Below are positions 49,408 through 57,691 of a DNA stretch of 64,000 nt, piece after piece (within the stretch, counting starts at the first letter, position 1; every line of letters begins with the position of its first letter). Below the pieces are notes generated by a model. The model was not told where the DNA came from. It did not search any database and saw only the letters and a program-made list of their open reading frames with translations. Where the stretch lies: contig JAFTXW010000007.1 in assembly GCA_017461445.1 (NCBI GenBank), positions 62,001-126,000 of the forward strand. Reading direction: 5' to 3'. The DNA comes from Oscillospiraceae bacterium (GTDB taxonomy: Bacteria; Bacillota; Clostridia; Oscillospirales; Oscillospiraceae). Both the position numbers and the translations under genes were made by a program.

Positions 49408-49450
49408 TGGTGGAGATAAGCGGGATCAAACCGCCGACCTCCTGAATGCC
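49408..49450 (-). repeat. Duplicated tRNA-Ala 3' end (candidate attachment site, left)
   Basis: 43 bp matching the 3' part of the tRNA-Ala(GGC) gene at 51378-51420 with three mismatches. It probably marks the end of an element that once integrated at this tRNA. Confidence 0.75.
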
Positions 49451-49469
49451 ATGGCCTCTCTGGTGTATA

Positions 49470-49668
49470 CTAATGAATATAATCCGTCCAATTCGTCCAA
49501 ATAGTCTATTTTAATTGCATAAAAATCCATTAACTGATAGCTGGTATACGGTGTTTCGTTGTGATTCTGGTAAAAACTCTGGTACGAAAAGTTCCGCAGA
49601 AAATAAAGTTCCGCGGGGTTCCGATCTGCCGCCAGAATCGGCCAAAATAAACCGCTGAAAGGAATGGT
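49470..49668 (-). pseudogene. Possible regulator fragment (TetR C-terminal-like)
   Basis: Minus-strand frame with AADRNPAELYFLRNFSYQSF and DYLDELDGLYSLVYT, which resembles the ligand-binding end of TetR-type regulators. It has no helix-turn-helix domain, no convincing start and lies in the degenerate island. Low confidence. Confidence 0.25.
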
Positions 49669-49672
49669 TTTT

Positions 49673-50338
49673 ATGAAGTATATTTCCACATTAGAAGCCT
49701 CTGAGAAGTGGGAAGTCTCAGAGAGAATGGTCCGCAGATACTGTACACAGGAACGTATTCCTGGTGCCCTGCAGCAGGACAAAACATGGTTGATTCCCGC
49801 CAATGCAAAGAAACCCACAAGGGTAGATGCGGGAGAAGTTCCTGAAAAGCTTTCGCCTCTGGCCCGGAAACTGATCCGTCAGAAAAAGAAGAAAAACTAC
49901 CACGGATTATATGACTACACCCAGATAAACCTTACGTATTCCTCCTGCCGTATGGCGAGCAACCGCCTGACCCGAAACCAGATCGAGACCATTTTCAAGA
50001 AAGGGAAAGTGTCCGTCAGCTTTGAGCCGATGAAGGTTTCGGATTTGATTGAAGCCCTGAATCACTCCTTCTGTGTCGATCATATCTTGGACACAGTGGA
50101 CGAGCCGCTGACCCAGAAGTACATCAAAAATCTTCATTATCTGCTGATGTTTGGCACCGTAGATGAGCGCAAAAAACGGGTCACTCCTGGGCAGTATCGG
50201 ACGAAAAATTCAAACCGCCGGGAAACCTTTATTTTGCCCTCTGACAACATCAGCACCAGTCTGAAAAAGCTCATTTCGGACTATGAATACTGCAAAGAGG
50301 TGGACAGAAGCACGATCTTAGCCTACGGCCACTACCTA
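49673..50338 (+). pseudogene. Fic-family protein, 3'-truncated
   Basis: The frame from ATG 49673 (AAAGGAATGG upstream) starts MKYISTLEASEKWEVSERMV, an N-terminal helix-turn-helix, followed by the Fic N-terminal region (YHGLYDYTQINLTYSS, NQIETIFKKG, DTVDEPLTQKYIKNLHYLL). The catalytic HPFxxGNGR motif never appears: homology ends near 50338, where recombinase sequence begins. The open frame continues to 50401 out of frame with the recombinase. AMPylation activity is therefore lost. Confidence 0.8.
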
Positions 50339-50339
50339 C

Positions 50340-51323
50340 ATAAAGCCCTACAAAAAAGCAGCAGACAAAAGTGCTGTCCAGACCATGCAGGAGCGGTTTG
50401 AATATGCCCTTAACCCGGAGAAGCTGGGTGCTGTGTCCTCGTACCTCTGCGACCATACCGGGGTGCTTCGCAGCGGTGACAGCCGCTCCCAAGTGCTGCC
50501 GCACTTGCAGATCATCACGCCGGAACTGTTCGAGGCTGCACAGCACATTCGTACATCCCGTACCAACTCTGCCGAACAGGAGCGCCGTGTTCCTCTCAAC
50601 ACTCGGGGGCAGTCTCTACTGGCTGGAAATGTGTTTTGTGGGCATTGCGGCTCCCGACTCTCGCTGACCACCAACGGCAAGGCTTATCCTTGCAAGGACG
50701 ATCCCAACCGCATTGTGAAGCGAGTCCGCTATGTTTGCTACGGTAAAACCCGCAAGCAGACCGAATGTGACGGGCAGACCGGCTACACCGCCCATACCCT
50801 TGACGGCATCATTGATAAGCTGGTGCGCCAGATCTTTGAACGGATGAAGGCTGTACCCAAAAGCGAGATTGTCAGTATCCGCTACAAGGAAAAGATGGAC
50901 GAGCGGCGGGTGCTGCTCCGCAGCATCCGGGCCGACCACACAAAGGCAGCGGGTGAGCTTGAAATGCTCCGGGCAGAGGTTATCAAATCCCTGCGTGGGG
51001 AAAGCGCCTTTTCTCAGTCGCTGCTCGGCTCTCTGATCGCTGACGCTGAGACAAAATGTCTCGAAGTTCAGCAGCAGCTTGAGGCGGCGCAAGCGGCCTA
51101 TGACGAGGGACAGGCAGTCCTGGCATCCTTGAACGCACAGTATGACGATATTATTTCGTGGGCTGATATGTACGATACCGCAAGTATCGAAGCCAAGAAG
51201 ATGATCGTCAACTGCCTTATCAAGCGGGTGGATGTCTACCGGGACTACAAGCTGCATATCGACTTCAACATCGACTTTGAGCAGTTTAGCATGGGCCTTG
51301 ACATCGTTTGGATTGCGGCATAA
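50340..51323 (+). pseudogene. Large serine recombinase, 5'-truncated
   Basis: The recombinase frame begins at the Fic junction (IKPYKKAADKSAVQ) and is open to 51323. It holds the recombinase domain (NPEKLGAVSSYLCDHTGVL; LPHLQIITPELFEAAQ), the zinc ribbon (VFCGHCGSRLSL..C) and the C-terminal coiled coil. The N-terminal resolvase catalytic domain with its serine is missing, so it is inactive. Its stop lies 54 bp from the tRNA-Ala gene, the likely integration target. Confidence 0.85.
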
Positions 51324-51360
51324 AAAATACTCATTTTCGGGTGAAAATGAGTAAAAAATA

Positions 51361-51375
51361 AAACGTAATGTGTCC
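51361..51375. repeat. 15-bp inverted repeat bracketing the tRNA, left arm
   Basis: AAACGTAATGTGTCC, the exact complement of 51459-51473 on the other side of the tRNA-Ala gene. Confidence 0.75.
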
Positions 51376-51377
51376 AA

Positions 51378-51453
<76 letters not shown>

Positions 51454-51458
51454 GTAGG

Positions 51459-51473
51459 GGACACATTACGTTT
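51459..51473. repeat. 15-bp inverted repeat bracketing the tRNA, right arm
   Basis: GGACACATTACGTTT, complementary to 51361-51375. Confidence 0.75.
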
Positions 51474-51514
51474 ATTATTAAGTTAATGAGGGGTGCGTAA
51501 CCGCTTCAACCGGG

Positions 51515-51539
51515 CTCCCAGCTGAGCTATACCCCCGTA
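51515..51539 (-). repeat. Partial tRNA-Ala 5' end (duplicated)
   Basis: 25 bp identical to 51432-51456, i.e. the first part of the tRNA-Ala gene and its flank. It lies between the tRNA promoter and the intact tRNA. Confidence 0.8.
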
Positions 51540-51566
51540 TTTGGTTTGCTGTCAGACAGCTTTTGT

Positions 51567-51594
51567 ATTATAGCACAGTTGCGGGAAATGTCAA
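51567..51594 (-). promoter_or_regulatory. Promoter of the tRNA-Ala locus
   Basis: On the minus strand: TTGACA, 16-bp spacer, TATAAT. It precedes the partial tRNA (51539) and, about 110 bp on, the intact tRNA. Confidence 0.75.
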
Positions 51595-51620
51595 GAGGTT
51601 TTTGAAAAATTTTTCTTTTT

Positions 51621-52199
51621 TCAGCAGACTTCGATGGCGGCGGCCAGGGCGGCGGCTGTGCGGCTAAGCTCCAGGGAGGGGGAGCCCTGTTCGGGGATGC
51701 GGGGGACGTGGATAAAGCCAACTTTCGTGGAGGTGCCAGCGTAGTGGTGCAGCAGGAGGTACAGGGTGTCGTTACAGACGAAGGTGCCCGCGGTGTTGGA
51801 TACGGCACCGGGGATGTGAGCATCCCGGATGGCCTGGGCCATTTTCTCTACGGGGACGGTGGCGAAGTAGGCGGCGGGGCCGTCGGGGGCCACGAATTCG
51901 CCCTGGGGTTGGTTGCCTTCGTTGTCGGAAATGCGGGCGTCCCGGATATTTACGGCGATCCGTTCCGGGGTCACTGCGTCCCGGCCCCCGGCGAGGCCGA
52001 TACATAAAATGACATCGGGCTGAAATTCCTCCGCCTTAGCCAGGACGGCTTCGGCGGCTTTGCCGAAAACGGTGGGGATCCCAAGTTTACATAATTCGAA
52101 ACCGCCGACCGTGTCGGGCAGCAGCTTTACCGCCTGCCAGGCGGGGTTGACGGTCTCGCCGCCGAAGGGGTCGAAGCCGGTGATCAGTAATCTTCGCAT
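51621..52199 (-). CDS. pcp: Pyroglutamyl-peptidase I
   Basis: A 192-residue cysteine peptidase (C15) that removes N-terminal pyroglutamate from peptides. The catalytic triad is visible: Glu79 in TPERIAVN, Cys142 in AGTFVCND and His164 in GFIHVP. The N-terminal TGFDPFGG motif is present. Length is slightly short of the usual 200-215 residues. Monocistronic. Confidence 0.96.
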   Translation of the reverse strand: MRRLLITGFDPFGGETVNPAWQAVKLLPDTVGGFELCKLGIPTVFGKAAEAVLAKAEEFQPDVILCIGLAGGRDAVTPERIAVNIRDARISDNEGNQPQGEFVAPDGPAAYFATVPVEKMAQAIRDAHIPGAVSNTAGTFVCNDTLYLLLHHYAGTSTKVGFIHVPRIPEQGSPSLELSRTAAALAAAIEVC

Positions 52200-52269
52200 A
52201 AGCCATCTCCTGTGATTTTTCTTTCAGTATAGCACATCCCGCGTCAAGAGGGAAGTGGGGATTTCACGG

Positions 52270-52301
52270 AAAAACGCCCTCCGGGGGAACCCGGAGGGCG
52301 T
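52270..52301 (-). terminator. Terminator of the surface-protein gene
   Basis: ACGCCCTCCGG / CCGGAGGGCGT stem with a T-run on the minus strand. Confidence 0.85.
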
Positions 52302-52312
52302 GCAGTTTTTAC

Positions 52313-55300
52313 TCAGGGGAAAATCGTATTCACGGTGGATTCGGGAACCAGCTTTTCACCGCCCAGGATGATGCTTTTCGCGATGGGCAGGCCTTGGACG
52401 TACTCTGCCGCACGGGTCTCGTAACGCTCCATGGTCAGGATCAGGGGTGCCTTCATTGTCACAGCCAGGGCACCGCCGCACAGGCCGTCGGGGAAGTTCC
52501 AGGCGTAGGCAAGCACGACGCTTTCGGGCTTGTAGAAGAAGTGCTCCGCAATGGCGATTGAGGTTTCAAATCGGTTATTACCCTGAACACGCTCGGTAAT
52601 GCCGTAGGCGGCGATCTGTTCCTCCAACCGGGTACTCACGGCACTTTCGCCGCCGATGACGTATAGGTCATTGCCGTTCAGTCCTGCCAGAAGCTCTTTC
52701 TGCTCCGTGGTTAGCTCTTTCCAGACCAGCAGGATGGGCAGCTCCGTAGCAGAAGCGGAAAGGCTGTCCGCGAAGCTCAGACCCGTGCAAACCAGCACAG
52801 GCTTGTCACCAATTCCTGCTTCTTCCAGAACCATCAGGTTGGTCTCAAAACGGTTGCCGCCTGCCAGTCGCTTGACGGTGAAGCCGTCCAGACCCGTCTC
52901 AAAGGCCGCGGGCACCGCCCCGGCGCCGCCCAGAATATACACGGTGCCGCCAGGATTCAGATTGTTCCGAATGTAATCCTTTACCGTGTCATTGATCCAG
53001 TCTACATTGCAGGCCAGCAGGATGGGGGCGTTCTTGACGGCAGCGAGATAGCTGCCGGACAGGGCGTCGGCAAAATTGACGCCGCTGGCGACCACAACAG
53101 CATCGAATTTCTCAATTCCCAGATTGATCTTCATTTGGTCGGCGGTGAGGAAAGCCGTTTCGTAGCGGTGAGAGCCTGCCAAGCGGGTGATGTCGGTTTC
53201 CGCCTCCTCGGGCTCGGTGGGCTCGGGCTCCGTGGGTTCGGGTTCAGTAGGCTCCGGTTCGGTGGGCTGGGTGGGTTCTGCCCAGTCGGGGTCAGCGGTA
53301 CCGCAGACGGTGCACTTTCCGTTGGAGTAGCTATGGCCCAGGGCAGCGGTCTCGCTGTCAGTATAGCTGTGGCCGCAGACGCAGGTATGGGTGGTGTAAC
53401 CGCCCGCAGTACAGGTGGGGGCAGTTACCTTATCGGTGAACTTGTGGGTGTGGCTCAGCTTGGGGATGGACTCGGTCTTGGTTTCACCACAGGCAGAGCA
53501 AGTGAAGGTCTTTACGCCCTCGGCTTCCTCGGTAGATTCTATGGTGATTGTACCCTCGTCCCAGCTGTGGCCCTTGGCGGCGGTTTCGATGTCAGTATAG
53601 CTGTGGCCGCAGGCGCAGGTATGGGTGGTATGGCCGCCCGCAGTACAGGTGGGGGCAGTTACCTTATCGGTGTACTTGTGGGTGTGGCTCAGTTTGGGGA
53701 TGGACTCGGTCTTGGTTTCACCACAGGCAGAGCAGGTGAAGGTCTTTACGCCCTCGGCTTCCTCGGTAGGTTCTTTGGCGATTGTGCCCTCGTCCCAACT
53801 GTGGCCCTTGGCGGCGGTTTCGCTGTCAGTATAGCTGTGGCCGCAGGCGCAGGTATGGGTGGTGTAGCCCTTCTCGGTGCAGGTGGGAGCCGTTACGGCA
53901 TCGGTGTACTTGTGGATATGATCCTTGGTAGGGATGATCTCTGTTTTCGTCTGTTTGCAGGCGGTACAGGTGAACAGCTTTTCACCCTCAGCCGTTTCGG
54001 TGGCTTCTTTCGTCACCTTGCCGCCGTCCCAGTTGTGGCCCTTGGCGGGAACCGTCTCCTGCTTTACGGTAACAGCGTTGCAGACAGAGCAGTGCTTGCC
54101 CTCAGTCAGGCCAGTTTCCTCGCAGGTTGCGTCAACAGCCTTATCAACGACTTCGGTATGGCCCTTGGGGGCAACATCGCGGTTCTCGGTTTTACCGCAG
54201 GCGCAGGTTCGGGTCTCGGTGCCCTTTTCGGTACAGGTGGGAGCCTTGGTCTGCTTCCATTCGCCGAAGCTGTGACCCTTGGCAGGGATGGTCTCCTGCT
54301 TTACGAGAACGGCATTGCAAACAGAGCAGTGCTTGCCCTCGGTCAGGCCGGTTTCCTCGCAGGTTGCGGCAACGGCCTTGTCAACGGCTTCGGTGTGGCC
54401 CTTGGCGGGGAGCTCATTGCCGATTTCCAGAACTTCGCCGCAGATTGCACAAACCTTATCGCCACTGTAGCCCTTTTCGGTACAGGTGGGGTCGGCCTTT
54501 TTCTGGATCTCAGTTATCTTGTGAAGGCAATAGGCAACCCAAGTAACGTCTCCGCCATAGTCCGTAAGCTTATTCTCGTTCCAGATGGCATGGCCCATGG
54601 GATAATATACAGTTGCGGTAACACCGGTAAATAAGCCATCGCCAGCGGTTTCAACGCTATCAGGGATCACAATGGATTCCAGTGCTTCGCAGTTCTTAAA
54701 TAGCTCCGAGCCAATGCAAGTCAGGCTCTCAGGAAGCTCTACAGAAGTCATGCTGATACAGTTTTCAAAGGCGTTGAAACCGATTTCTGTAACACCATCT
54801 GGAATCACAATGGATTCCAGTGCTTCGCAGTCCTTAAACACCTCTGTGTCGATGTAAGTCAGGCTGTCAGGCAGGTCTACAGAAGCCAAGCTGGAACAAT
54901 ACCCAAAGGCTGTTGAGCCGATTTTTGTAACACCATTCGGGATTGTGATCTTCGTTAAGCTTTCACACCATGCAAAGGTTTCCGGAGCAATTTCCGTTAT
55001 ATTAGGAGAAAGCTGAATCTTGCACAGATTAGTGCATCCGATAAACGCACCCGTGGCAAGGAATTCCACACTCTCAGGTATTACCATCTCTTTCAGGCCA
55101 GTGCATTCAAAAAAGGCTTGCTCGCCAATGGTCTTGACGCTGCCTGGAATTACAATGGATTCCAGGTTTTCACAGTTTGCAAATGCCTCAAGATCGATGG
55201 TAACCAAGCTTTCTGGCAGGTCGATAGAGGAAAGGCCGATACAATCGCCAAAGGCACGCACACCAATTCTGGTAACGCTGTTCGGGAGGGTAATTTTAAT

Positions 55301-55612
55301 CATATCTCCGCAGTCTCTGAAAGCATGGTCGCCAATGGAGGTGACGCCGTCCTCTATGACTACGGTTTCCACAAAGCATTTAACATCATTGCAATCGATA
55401 AACCGATAGTCGTCCCATGGGGCAACATCATAAAAACCTATATCCCACATATCTCCGGTGCCGGAGATAGTCAGAACGCAGTCCGAAGTCAGCGTCCAGG
55501 TAAGATTGTCGCCGCATTGGCCGCGATCAACGATATCCACAGCCCGGCCCTCTATGGGAAGCAGCAGAATGAGGCATATCGCCAACAACAGGGTCAGAAT
55601 TTTTTTCTTCAT
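52313..55612 (-). CDS. Large secreted cell-wall surface protein (LRR, Cys-repeat and CWBR2 domains)
   Basis: A 1099-residue secreted protein. A signal peptide (1 to about 24) is followed by BspA-like leucine-rich repeats (about 60-345; units such as VTEIGFNAFENC). A run of small CxxC-containing repeats follows (about 385-770; units with TCTEKG or TCTAGG, HTCACGHSYTD and KTFTCSACGETKTESIPK), then an EPTEP-rich linker (about 777-800). Three cell-wall-binding repeat 2 domains (about 805-1099; ITRLAGSHRYETA, VKRLAGGNRFETN, ERVQGNNRFETS) anchor it to wall polymers, as in clostridial Cwp proteins. Two Cys-repeat units are duplicated at DNA level (234-bp period). It has a consensus promoter overlapped by XRE-type operators. 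Adhesion is a likely role. Confidence 0.9.
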   Translation of the reverse strand: MKKKILTLLLAICLILLLPIEGRAVDIVDRGQCGDNLTWTLTSDCVLTISGTGDMWDIGFYDVAPWDDYRFIDCNDVKCFVETVVIEDGVTSIGDHAFRDCGDMIKITLPNSVTRIGVRAFGDCIGLSSIDLPESLVTIDLEAFANCENLESIVIPGSVKTIGEQAFFECTGLKEMVIPESVEFLATGAFIGCTNLCKIQLSPNITEIAPETFAWCESLTKITIPNGVTKIGSTAFGYCSSLASVDLPDSLTYIDTEVFKDCEALESIVIPDGVTEIGFNAFENCISMTSVELPESLTCIGSELFKNCEALESIVIPDSVETAGDGLFTGVTATVYYPMGHAIWNENKLTDYGGDVTWVAYCLHKITEIQKKADPTCTEKGYSGDKVCAICGEVLEIGNELPAKGHTEAVDKAVAATCEETGLTEGKHCSVCNAVLVKQETIPAKGHSFGEWKQTKAPTCTEKGTETRTCACGKTENRDVAPKGHTEVVDKAVDATCEETGLTEGKHCSVCNAVTVKQETVPAKGHNWDGGKVTKEATETAEGEKLFTCTACKQTKTEIIPTKDHIHKYTDAVTAPTCTEKGYTTHTCACGHSYTDSETAAKGHSWDEGTIAKEPTEEAEGVKTFTCSACGETKTESIPKLSHTHKYTDKVTAPTCTAGGHTTHTCACGHSYTDIETAAKGHSWDEGTITIESTEEAEGVKTFTCSACGETKTESIPKLSHTHKFTDKVTAPTCTAGGYTTHTCVCGHSYTDSETAALGHSYSNGKCTVCGTADPDWAEPTQPTEPEPTEPEPTEPEPTEPEEAETDITRLAGSHRYETAFLTADQMKINLGIEKFDAVVVASGVNFADALSGSYLAAVKNAPILLACNVDWINDTVKDYIRNNLNPGGTVYILGGAGAVPAAFETGLDGFTVKRLAGGNRFETNLMVLEEAGIGDKPVLVCTGLSFADSLSASATELPILLVWKELTTEQKELLAGLNGNDLYVIGGESAVSTRLEEQIAAYGITERVQGNNRFETSIAIAEHFFYKPESVVLAYAWNFPDGLCGGALAVTMKAPLILTMERYETRAAEYVQGLPIAKSIILGGEKLVPESTVNTIFP
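53407..53874. repeat. 234-bp tandem repeat inside the surface-protein gene
   Basis: Two near-identical 234-bp units (about 53407-53640 and 53641-53874), 78 codons each, covering the CxxC repeat region. They could expand or contract by slippage or recombination without changing frame. Confidence 0.8.
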
Positions 55613-55639
55613 AAGATTTTCCTCCTTGTTTTTTAGAAT

Positions 55640-55655
55640 AGGAACTATTCTTCTT
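55640..55655. promoter_or_regulatory. Operator O1 (AGGAA-N6-TTCCT type)
   Basis: AGGAACTATTCTTCTT, one mismatch from the palindromic consensus, located just downstream of the surface-protein -10 box. Confidence 0.55.
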
Positions 55656-55658
55656 GCA

Positions 55659-55687
55659 ATTATAGAATCATAGTTCCTATTTGTCAA
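55659..55687 (-). promoter_or_regulatory. Consensus promoter of the surface-protein gene
   Basis: On the minus strand: TTGACA, 17-bp spacer, TATAAT. Operator O2 (TAGAATCATAGTTCCT, 55663-55678) lies in the -10 box and spacer. Confidence 0.85.
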
Positions 55688-55694
55688 GCAAAAC

Positions 55695-55710
55695 AGGAAG
55701 TATAATTCCT
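55695..55710. promoter_or_regulatory. Operator O3 (perfect AGGAA-N6-TTCCT)
   Basis: AGGAAGTATAATTCCT, overlapping a TATAAT (55701-55706) that could be the -10 box of the divergent XRE gene. Together with O1 and O2 it suggests repression of both genes by the XRE protein. Confidence 0.6.
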
Positions 55711-55736
55711 ATATCTTAACCTTTGGAGGAAGAAAG

Positions 55737-56066
55737 ATGCTGGTATCCGATTTGGTTGCCATTGGCAACAAACTTTTGCTCATTCGCAAGCGGATGGGTA
55801 TGACCCAGGCGGAGGTGGCCGAGGCCGCAGGGCTGTCCGACCGCACCTATGCCGATATTGAGCGGGGCACTGTCAATATGCGCATTGAAACCATCCTCCG
55901 CATCTGCGGCGCGCTCCACATTACCCCGGACGAAATCCTGACGGAAGAAAACCCATCTGCCACCGTTCGTCAGGAGGAACTGATCGCCCGCCTCAATGCC
56001 TGCAATCCGAAAGACAAAGAAACCGCGCTGCAGCTCCTCTCCGTGTATCTGCAGTCACTGGAATAA
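55737..56066 (+). CDS. XRE-family helix-turn-helix regulator
   Basis: A 109-residue DNA-binding protein with an HTH_3 domain at about residues 8-65 (LLLIRKRMGMTQAEVAEAAG, then LSDRTYADIERG) and a helical C-terminal dimerisation segment. TTTGGAGG lies before the ATG. It is divergent from the large surface-protein gene and shares with it an intergenic region holding three copies of a palindromic site, so it is probably the repressor of that gene and of itself. Confidence 0.9.
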   Translation: MLVSDLVAIGNKLLLIRKRMGMTQAEVAEAAGLSDRTYADIERGTVNMRIETILRICGALHITPDEILTEENPSATVRQEELIARLNACNPKDKETALQLLSVYLQSLE

Positions 56067-56105
56067 AAAAGGTACGGCAAAGCATACTGCTCGCCGTACC
56101 TTTTT
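56067..56105 (+). terminator. Terminator of the XRE gene
   Basis: AAAAAGGTACGGC..GCCGTACCTTTTT hairpin. Confidence 0.85.
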
Positions 56106-56129
56106 CACGCCTTCACGAAGGGGGATGTG

Positions 56130-56330
56130 CCGCCTTACGGCGGTGCGATGCTTTGCATCGCCGGGAGGGTCAAGACCCTCCCCTACGGGGTATATCGGTG
56201 GCGGGCAGATGGAGGGCGGCCCCTGCATTGGCGGTCATCCCCGTAGGGACACTCCTCCCGGAGTGTCCGCCACCAAAACGGCACGCGACGTGCCGTTTTG
56301 GTTATTCGCGCTCACACCGGCGGACATCCG
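56130..56330. repeat. Partial composite repeat plus a second inverted element
   Basis: Hairpins ccgcc..ggcgg and gcgatgc..gcatcgc lead into a right arm (CGGGAGGGTCAAGACCCTCC, ending about 56186) with no left arm. A different element follows with GGTGGCGG/CCGCCACC complementarity (about 56199-56275), a GGACACTCC/GGAGTGTCC hairpin and AAAACGGCACG/CGTGCCGTTTT (56275-56300). No gene is seen in this 370-bp gap before galK. Confidence 0.65.
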
Positions 56331-56439
56331 GGGGAGGGTATTGGAAGCATTTTGTAAAAAAATTCCTGTGCTGACATCTTCCATTTTTCGGGAAACCTTG
56401 TATAATAAAATCAGAATATTATAAGTGGGAGGTACATCC

Positions 56440-57651
56440 ATGTCTGCACTTACCCTTTCTTCTTCTGATAAGCAAATTCTGGACGCCGGCTTCGCCGCGG
56501 CTTTTGGCGGCGCGCCGGAGCGGTATTTTTCCGCCCCTGGGCGGACGGAGATCGGCGGCAACCATACGGACCACCAGCGGGGCCGTGTTCTGGCGGCGGC
56601 AGTGAATCTGGATACCCGGGCGGCCGTCCGGGTCAACGGCACCGACACCATCCGCATCCTGTCCAAGGGCTACCCCATGAGCGTCGTGGATCTGAAGGAG
56701 CTGACCCCCAGGGCTGACGAGATCAACACCACCCCCGCCCTGATCCGGGGCGTGGCGGCCCGGTTCACCCAGCTGGGCTGCAAGGTGGAGGGCTTCGATG
56801 CCTACTGCGAGTCCACCGTCCTGCCCGGCTCCGGCCTGAGTTCCTCCGCTGCCTACGAGGTGCTCATCGGCACCATCATCAACCACCTGTTCTTTGACGG
56901 ACGGGTGACCCAGCCTGAGGTGGCTATGATTGGCCAGTACGCCGAGAACGTGTTCTTCGGCAAGCCCTGCGGCCTGATGGATCAGACGGCTTCCGCAGTG
57001 GGCAATTTGGTGACCATTGATTTCTTTGAGAAGGATAAGCCTGTCATTGAATCCGTGGACTTTGATTTTTCTGCCTGTGGACATGCCCTGTGCATCATCG
57101 ATAGCCAGGCCAGCCACGCCGACCTGACCGACGAGTACGCCGCCATTCCCAATGAAATGAAGGCCATCTGCGCCCACTTCGGCAAGGAAGTGCTGACTCA
57201 GATCGATACTGCCGACTTCTACGGGTCGCTCCCTGTCCTGCGCAAGGAATGCGGCGACCGGGCGGTGCTCCGGGCTATCCATTTCTATCAGGACAACGCC
57301 CGGGTACCGAAGCAGGTGGCGGCTCTGCGGGCGGGGGATTTTGAGGGCTTCCTGGGGCTCGTTAAAGAGAGCGGCTATTCTTCTTATATGTATTTGCAGA
57401 ACGTCATTCCCGCAGGCTACAAGGCCCATCAGGATGTGGCGGTGGCCTTAGCCCTGTGTGAGCATTATCTGAACGGCAGGGGAGCCTACCGTGTCCATGG
57501 CGGCGGATTTGCCGGTACGGTGCAGGCCTTTGTACCCTTCGACATTCTGGAAGCCTTCCGCTCCGGCATCGATGCGGCACTGGGGGCGGGAGCCTGTCAT
57601 GTGCTGTCCATCCGTCCCCAGGGCGGCGTGGAGATGCAGGCCAAAAGCTGA
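56440..57651 (+). CDS. galK: Galactokinase
   Basis: A 403-residue GHMP kinase that phosphorylates galactose to galactose-1-phosphate. The galactokinase signature GRTEIGGNHTDHQRG, the ATP loop LPGSGLSSSAAYEV and motif 3 VHGGGFAGTVQAF are all present. The start at 56440 follows GGGAGGTACATCC. It has its own -10 region (TATAAT about 56401) and lies about 7 kb from galE. No galT is intact in the window, so the next Leloir step must be encoded elsewhere or be absent. Confidence 0.95.
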   Translation: MSALTLSSSDKQILDAGFAAAFGGAPERYFSAPGRTEIGGNHTDHQRGRVLAAAVNLDTRAAVRVNGTDTIRILSKGYPMSVVDLKELTPRADEINTTPALIRGVAARFTQLGCKVEGFDAYCESTVLPGSGLSSSAAYEVLIGTIINHLFFDGRVTQPEVAMIGQYAENVFFGKPCGLMDQTASAVGNLVTIDFFEKDKPVIESVDFDFSACGHALCIIDSQASHADLTDEYAAIPNEMKAICAHFGKEVLTQIDTADFYGSLPVLRKECGDRAVLRAIHFYQDNARVPKQVAALRAGDFEGFLGLVKESGYSSYMYLQNVIPAGYKAHQDVAVALALCEHYLNGRGAYRVHGGGFAGTVQAFVPFDILEAFRSGIDAALGAGACHVLSIRPQGGVEMQAKS

Positions 57652-57662
57652 CAAAAGACAAG

Positions 57663-57691
57663 AGCGGCACCCGACCGGGTGCCGCTGCTGT
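57663..57691. terminator. Terminator between galK and yitT
   Basis: AGCGGCACCC gacc GGGTGCCGCT stem followed by GCTGTTATTTTG. Confidence 0.85.

Noticed and set aside
53135-54634. 499-codon plus-strand Gly-rich frame over the surface-protein gene
   Set aside because: A mirror of the repetitive Cys-repeat region. Its Gly-rich pattern follows from Thr/Ala/Pro codons on the real strand.
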